Source of the DNA: JBBRUG01 sp038247995
Lineage (GTDB): Bacteria > Chloroflexota > Chloroflexia > Chloroflexales > Chloroflexaceae
Direction: 5' to 3'
Length of the DNA stretch: 25,339 bases
Assembly (NCBI GenBank): GCA_038247995.1
Contig: JBBRUG010000040.1
Location: forward strand, 1 to 25,339
Made by a program: the position numbers and the translations under genes. Below, one piece after another: positions 23,697 to 25,339 of this stretch (the stretch's first letter is position 1; every line of letters begins with the position of its first letter). The notes below the pieces were generated by a model. That model did not search any database. It saw nothing but the letters and a program-made list of their open reading frames with translations, and was not told where the DNA came from.

Positions 23697-25339
23697 ACAG
23701 GCCGAGCGCCCCGCCGAGGGCTTCCGCCTGGATCGGCTGGAAGTATACAACTGGGGCACCTTCAACAGCCAGGTCTGGTCGATTGCGCCCGGCGGCAGCA
23801 CCGCGCTGCTCACCGGAGCCAACGGCTCAGGCAAATCGACGCTGGTGGATGCGCTGCTGACGCTTTTGGTGCCCAACCAGAAGCGCAATTATAACCAGGC
23901 CTCCGGGGCCGATCGCCGCCGCGAGCGCGACGAAAAGAGCTACGTGCGCGGCGCCTACGGCCGGATCAAGGACGAAGAGAATAATCGCGGCATTGTGCAG
24001 TATTTGCGCGGCAAGGAACAGTACAGCGCCCTGCTGGCCGCCTTCGCCAACCAGCGCACCGGCCAGGAGTTGAGCCTGGCGCACCTCTTTTACTGGCGCG
24101 AAGATGAGTTGAAGAAGCTCTACATCCTCGCCCCGTTCCAGCTCAGCATTGTCGAGCATCTCCAGATCACCGGCAGCCCCGACGAGCTGAAAAAGCGCCT
24201 GAAGGGCATGGGCGCCGAGGTGTTCGAGGAGTTCAGTCGTTATAGCCGCGAGCTGATCAAGCGCTTCCGGCTGCGCTCCGACAAGGCGCTCGACCTGTTC
24301 AACCAGACCGTCTCGATCAAGGAGATCGGCGGGCTAAATGAGTTTGTGCGCCAACACATGCTGGAGCGCACCGACAGCGCCGAGAAGATCAACCAACTGC
24401 GCGAGACCTATCAGAACCTCACCCGCGCCCACGACGCGATCGCCCGCGCCGAGGGCCAGTTGGCGCGTTTGGCGCCCCTGATTGGTGAGGCCGATCAGCA
24501 CGAGCAGTTGATGGAGCGGATCGGCGAGGCCGAACGCTGCGCCGCCGCCGTGCCGATCTTCTTCGCCCGCCGTAAGGCGACGCTGCTCGCCCAGGCTGTC
24601 GCCGCCGCCCAGGCGCGGATCGCCGAACAGCAGCAACAGGCCGCAGCGCTTCAGACCCAGGTCGATGCGTTGCGCAGCCAGGAGCGCGAACTCTACGCGG
24701 CGATCACCAACGACCAGGTGGGGCAGCAACTCCAGCAACTCGAAAAAGATCTCGCCTACGCCCGCGAACGCCGCCGCGAGAAACAGCAACGCGCCGAGAA
24801 GTACAATGCCGTCACGAAGCGCCTGCAGTTCGCGCCCTACGGCGACCAGGAGAGCTTTTTTGCCACGGCCAAGCAGGCCCGCGAAACGCTCACCCTGATC
24901 GATCTCAAGCTCGCCGGGCTAGTGGCCGACCGCGACGCCCAGAAGCAGGTCGAGGGCGGACTGATCGCCCAGTGTCGCACCCTAGCCGACGAACTCGACT
25001 CGTTGCGCCGGCGCAAAAGCCGGCTCCCCGCCGACGATCTGCGCATCCGCGCCGCGCTGGCCGACGCGCTTGATCTAGAAGAAGAGGCGTTGCCGTTTAT
25101 CGGTGAATTGCTCAAGGTGCGCGAAAACGCCGCCGAGTGGGAACCGGCGATCGAACGGCTTTTGGGTAGTTACGGTCGCCAGATGCTCGTGCCGGAGGAT
25201 CACTACCGCCGCGTAATGGGCTATGTCGATGCGACCAACCTGCGCGGACGGCTGATCTACCATCGCTCCGATCCGCGCCGAGTAGCGCGCAACAGCGGCG
25301 GGCTCGACGCCGACGCGCTCTTTCACAAGCTGGAGATCA
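23677..25339 (+). CDS. jetC: Wadjet subunit JetC, SMC/MukB-like ATPase (truncated by window end)
   Basis: ATG 23677 lies within the end of jetB. 554 complete codons are visible and no stop occurs before the window edge. Residues 17-35 (FRLDRLEVYNWGTFNSQV) precede Walker A GANGSGKST (47-55), the ABC/SMC head typical of JetC. Long charged coiled-coil helices follow (about 230-455), then a hinge-like region with PFIGELLKVR and AIERLLGSYGRQMLVPEDHY. JetC uses ATP to drive DNA loop extrusion by the JetABC complex. Full-length members run to about 1,100 residues, so the second coil, signature motif, Walker B and the jetD nuclease should lie just downstream. Confidence 0.93.
   Translation, partial: MAQLTLEQAERPAEGFRLDRLEVYNWGTFNSQVWSIAPGGSTALLTGANGSGKSTLVDALLTLLVPNQKRNYNQASGADRRRERDEKSYVRGAYGRIKDEENNRGIVQYLRGKEQYSALLAAFANQRTGQELSLAHLFYWREDELKKLYILAPFQLSIVEHLQITGSPDELKKRLKGMGAEVFEEFSRYSRELIKRFRLRSDKALDLFNQTVSIKEIGGLNEFVRQHMLERTDSAEKINQLRETYQNLTRAHDAIARAEGQLARLAPLIGEADQHEQLMERIGEAERCAAAVPIFFARRKATLLAQAVAAAQARIAEQQQQAAALQTQVDALRSQERELYAAITNDQVGQQLQQLEKDLAYARERRREKQQRAEKYNAVTKRLQFAPYGDQESFFATAKQARETLTLIDLKLAGLVADRDAQKQVEGGLIAQCRTLADELDSLRRRKSRLPADDLRIRAALADALDLEEEALPFIGELLKVRENAAEWEPAIERLLGSYGRQMLVPEDHYRRVMGYVDATNLRGRLIYHRSDPRRVARNSGGLDADALFHKLEI

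Overview
The window looks like a chromosomal segment of a filamentous member of the Chloroflexota (Chloroflexia type). This is an inference from several traits: GC-rich genes, MalT-like LuxR ATPases (one starting MPLLTTKLYIPPPR), DUF4386/DUF4389 membrane proteins, a secreted protein ending in YLPLITR, a Pro/Thr/Ala-rich lipoprotein and REP-like palindromic repeats. No rRNA, intact tRNA, transposase or CRISPR array is visible.

Layout. 1-5,291 (mostly + strand): a DUF4389 tail, a small membrane protein, a DUF4386 gene split by a perfect-register 95-bp tandem duplication, an MDR quinone-oxidoreductase/alcohol-dehydrogenase gene, a dienelactone hydrolase, a second DUF4386-like gene behind a perfect palindromic operator, and an ankyrin gene with an internal stop. 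5,292-7,087: an AT-richer DUF6326 gene and a second MDR dehydrogenase, the latter bracketed by 76-bp inverted copies of a hairpin-bearing repeat. 7,190-13,255: a MalT-like regulator with a stop codon inside its HTH, a CDP-alcohol phosphatidyltransferase fragment, a secreted protein, a palindromic repeat array, two overlapping bacterial PH-domain genes (both disrupted), and a short N-terminal gene remnant. 13,404-21,438: intact genes for a MutS-like ATPase, a second MalT-like regulator, a peptidoglycan-binding lipoprotein, a three-pass membrane protein with a strong terminator, and an amidase. 21,659-25,339: the first three genes of a Wadjet (JetABCD) plasmid-defence operon. jetC runs off the window, so jetD should lie beyond it.

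The strongest functional unit is the overlapping jetA-jetB-jetC operon, an SMC-like condensin complex that recognises and, with the JetD nuclease, cleaves circular plasmids. It has an extended -10 promoter and faces away from the amidase. Wadjet is a known system. I did not find a convincing new multi-gene system.

The most unusual overall pattern is the uneven density of broken genes. At least eight broken or fragmentary genes lie in the first 13.3 kb, several disrupted by short tandem duplications, and none is evident in the last 12 kb. This suggests a decaying accessory region, although local assembly or read error must be excluded.
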